5,828 nt of DNA, taken from contig JAJYOS010000453.1 of the NCBI GenBank assembly GCA_021796055.1, positions 1 to 5,828 of the forward strand. Reading direction: 5' to 3'. The position numbers and the translations under genes were made by a program. This stretch comes from Bacteroidota bacterium (lineage in GTDB: Bacteria > Bacteroidota > Kryptoniia > Kryptoniales > JAKASW01). Positions 5,730-5,828 of this stretch are shown here, in pieces (position 1 is the stretch's first letter; the number at the start of each line of letters is the position of its first letter). Below the pieces are notes generated by a model. The model saw only the letters and a program-made list of their open reading frames with translations. It was not told where the DNA came from and searched no databases.

Positions 5730-5828
5730 ATGAAAATCGTAGTGACAGGATCGCTGGGGCATATCGGCAAACCGTTGACCGAAGCGTTGGTGAGAGAAGG
5801 TCACTCGGTTATCGTGATAAGCCAGAAT
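5730..5828 (+). CDS. NmrA-like NAD(P)-binding protein, second tandem copy, 3' end cut off by the window
   Basis: Only the first 33 codons are present, open to the last base. They read MKIVVTGSLGHIGKPLTEAL, then a loop and GHSVIVISQN. The complete cofactor motif G7-S-L-G10-H-I-G13 marks the start of a Rossmann fold. By eye 22 of 33 residues equal the preceding gene, with no gaps, so this is a tandem paralogue. The 24-bp spacing and its own Shine-Dalgarno place it in the same operon. A full-length protein of about 300 residues would be expected beyond the window. Activity and substrate cannot be judged from this part. Confidence 0.93.
   Translation, partial: MKIVVTGSLGHIGKPLTEALVREGHSVIVISQN

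Overview
This is a roughly 50% GC bacterial chromosomal window carrying five confident genes, one partial gene at each end among them, plus weaker candidates. Strong purine-rich Shine-Dalgarno sites on several genes, a DUF6567-type lipoprotein, and the style of the oxidoreductase and NmrA-like proteins point to the Bacteroidota/Ignavibacteriota neighbourhood. This is an inference from family impression, not from a marker gene. No rRNA, intact tRNA, CRISPR array, integrase, transposase or phage gene is visible.

Left part, minus strand (1-2028). The window opens inside an AraC-family regulator (1-687) with a DUF6597-like N-terminal domain; it runs off the left edge before its second DNA-binding helix. 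Behind it, in the same direction, is a multi-pass membrane protein (862-2028) of the LPG-synthase transmembrane / flippase-like family. A hairpin lies just past that gene's stop codon, and 174 bp separate the two genes, so they are probably transcribed separately.

Middle (2029-2889). No gene can be assigned with confidence. Two codon-aligned antisense ORFs compete here. The minus-strand one (2223-2513) is preferred because a near-perfect hairpin starts directly after its stop codon. The rest looks non-coding.

Right part, plus strand (2890-5828). A small secreted lipoprotein (2890-3315) with a near-ideal ribosome binding site is followed by a 441-bp gap. That gap holds a palindromic element, a tRNA-like fold and a possible 46-codon ORF. 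Then come a zinc-free NAD(P)H-dependent quinone-oxidoreductase-like enzyme (3757-4713), an NmrA-like NAD(P)-binding protein (4803-5705) and the start of a second, paralogous NmrA-like protein (5730 onward, off the edge). These three are co-directional and closely spaced. They look like a redox operon built partly by tandem gene duplication, plausibly for detoxifying or reducing small electrophiles or quinones. The AraC-type regulator is not next to this operon, so a regulatory link cannot be claimed.

I see no convincing previously undescribed multi-gene system. The most checkable oddities are the tandem NmrA pair in which only one copy keeps the full glycine motif, and the structured intergenic elements.
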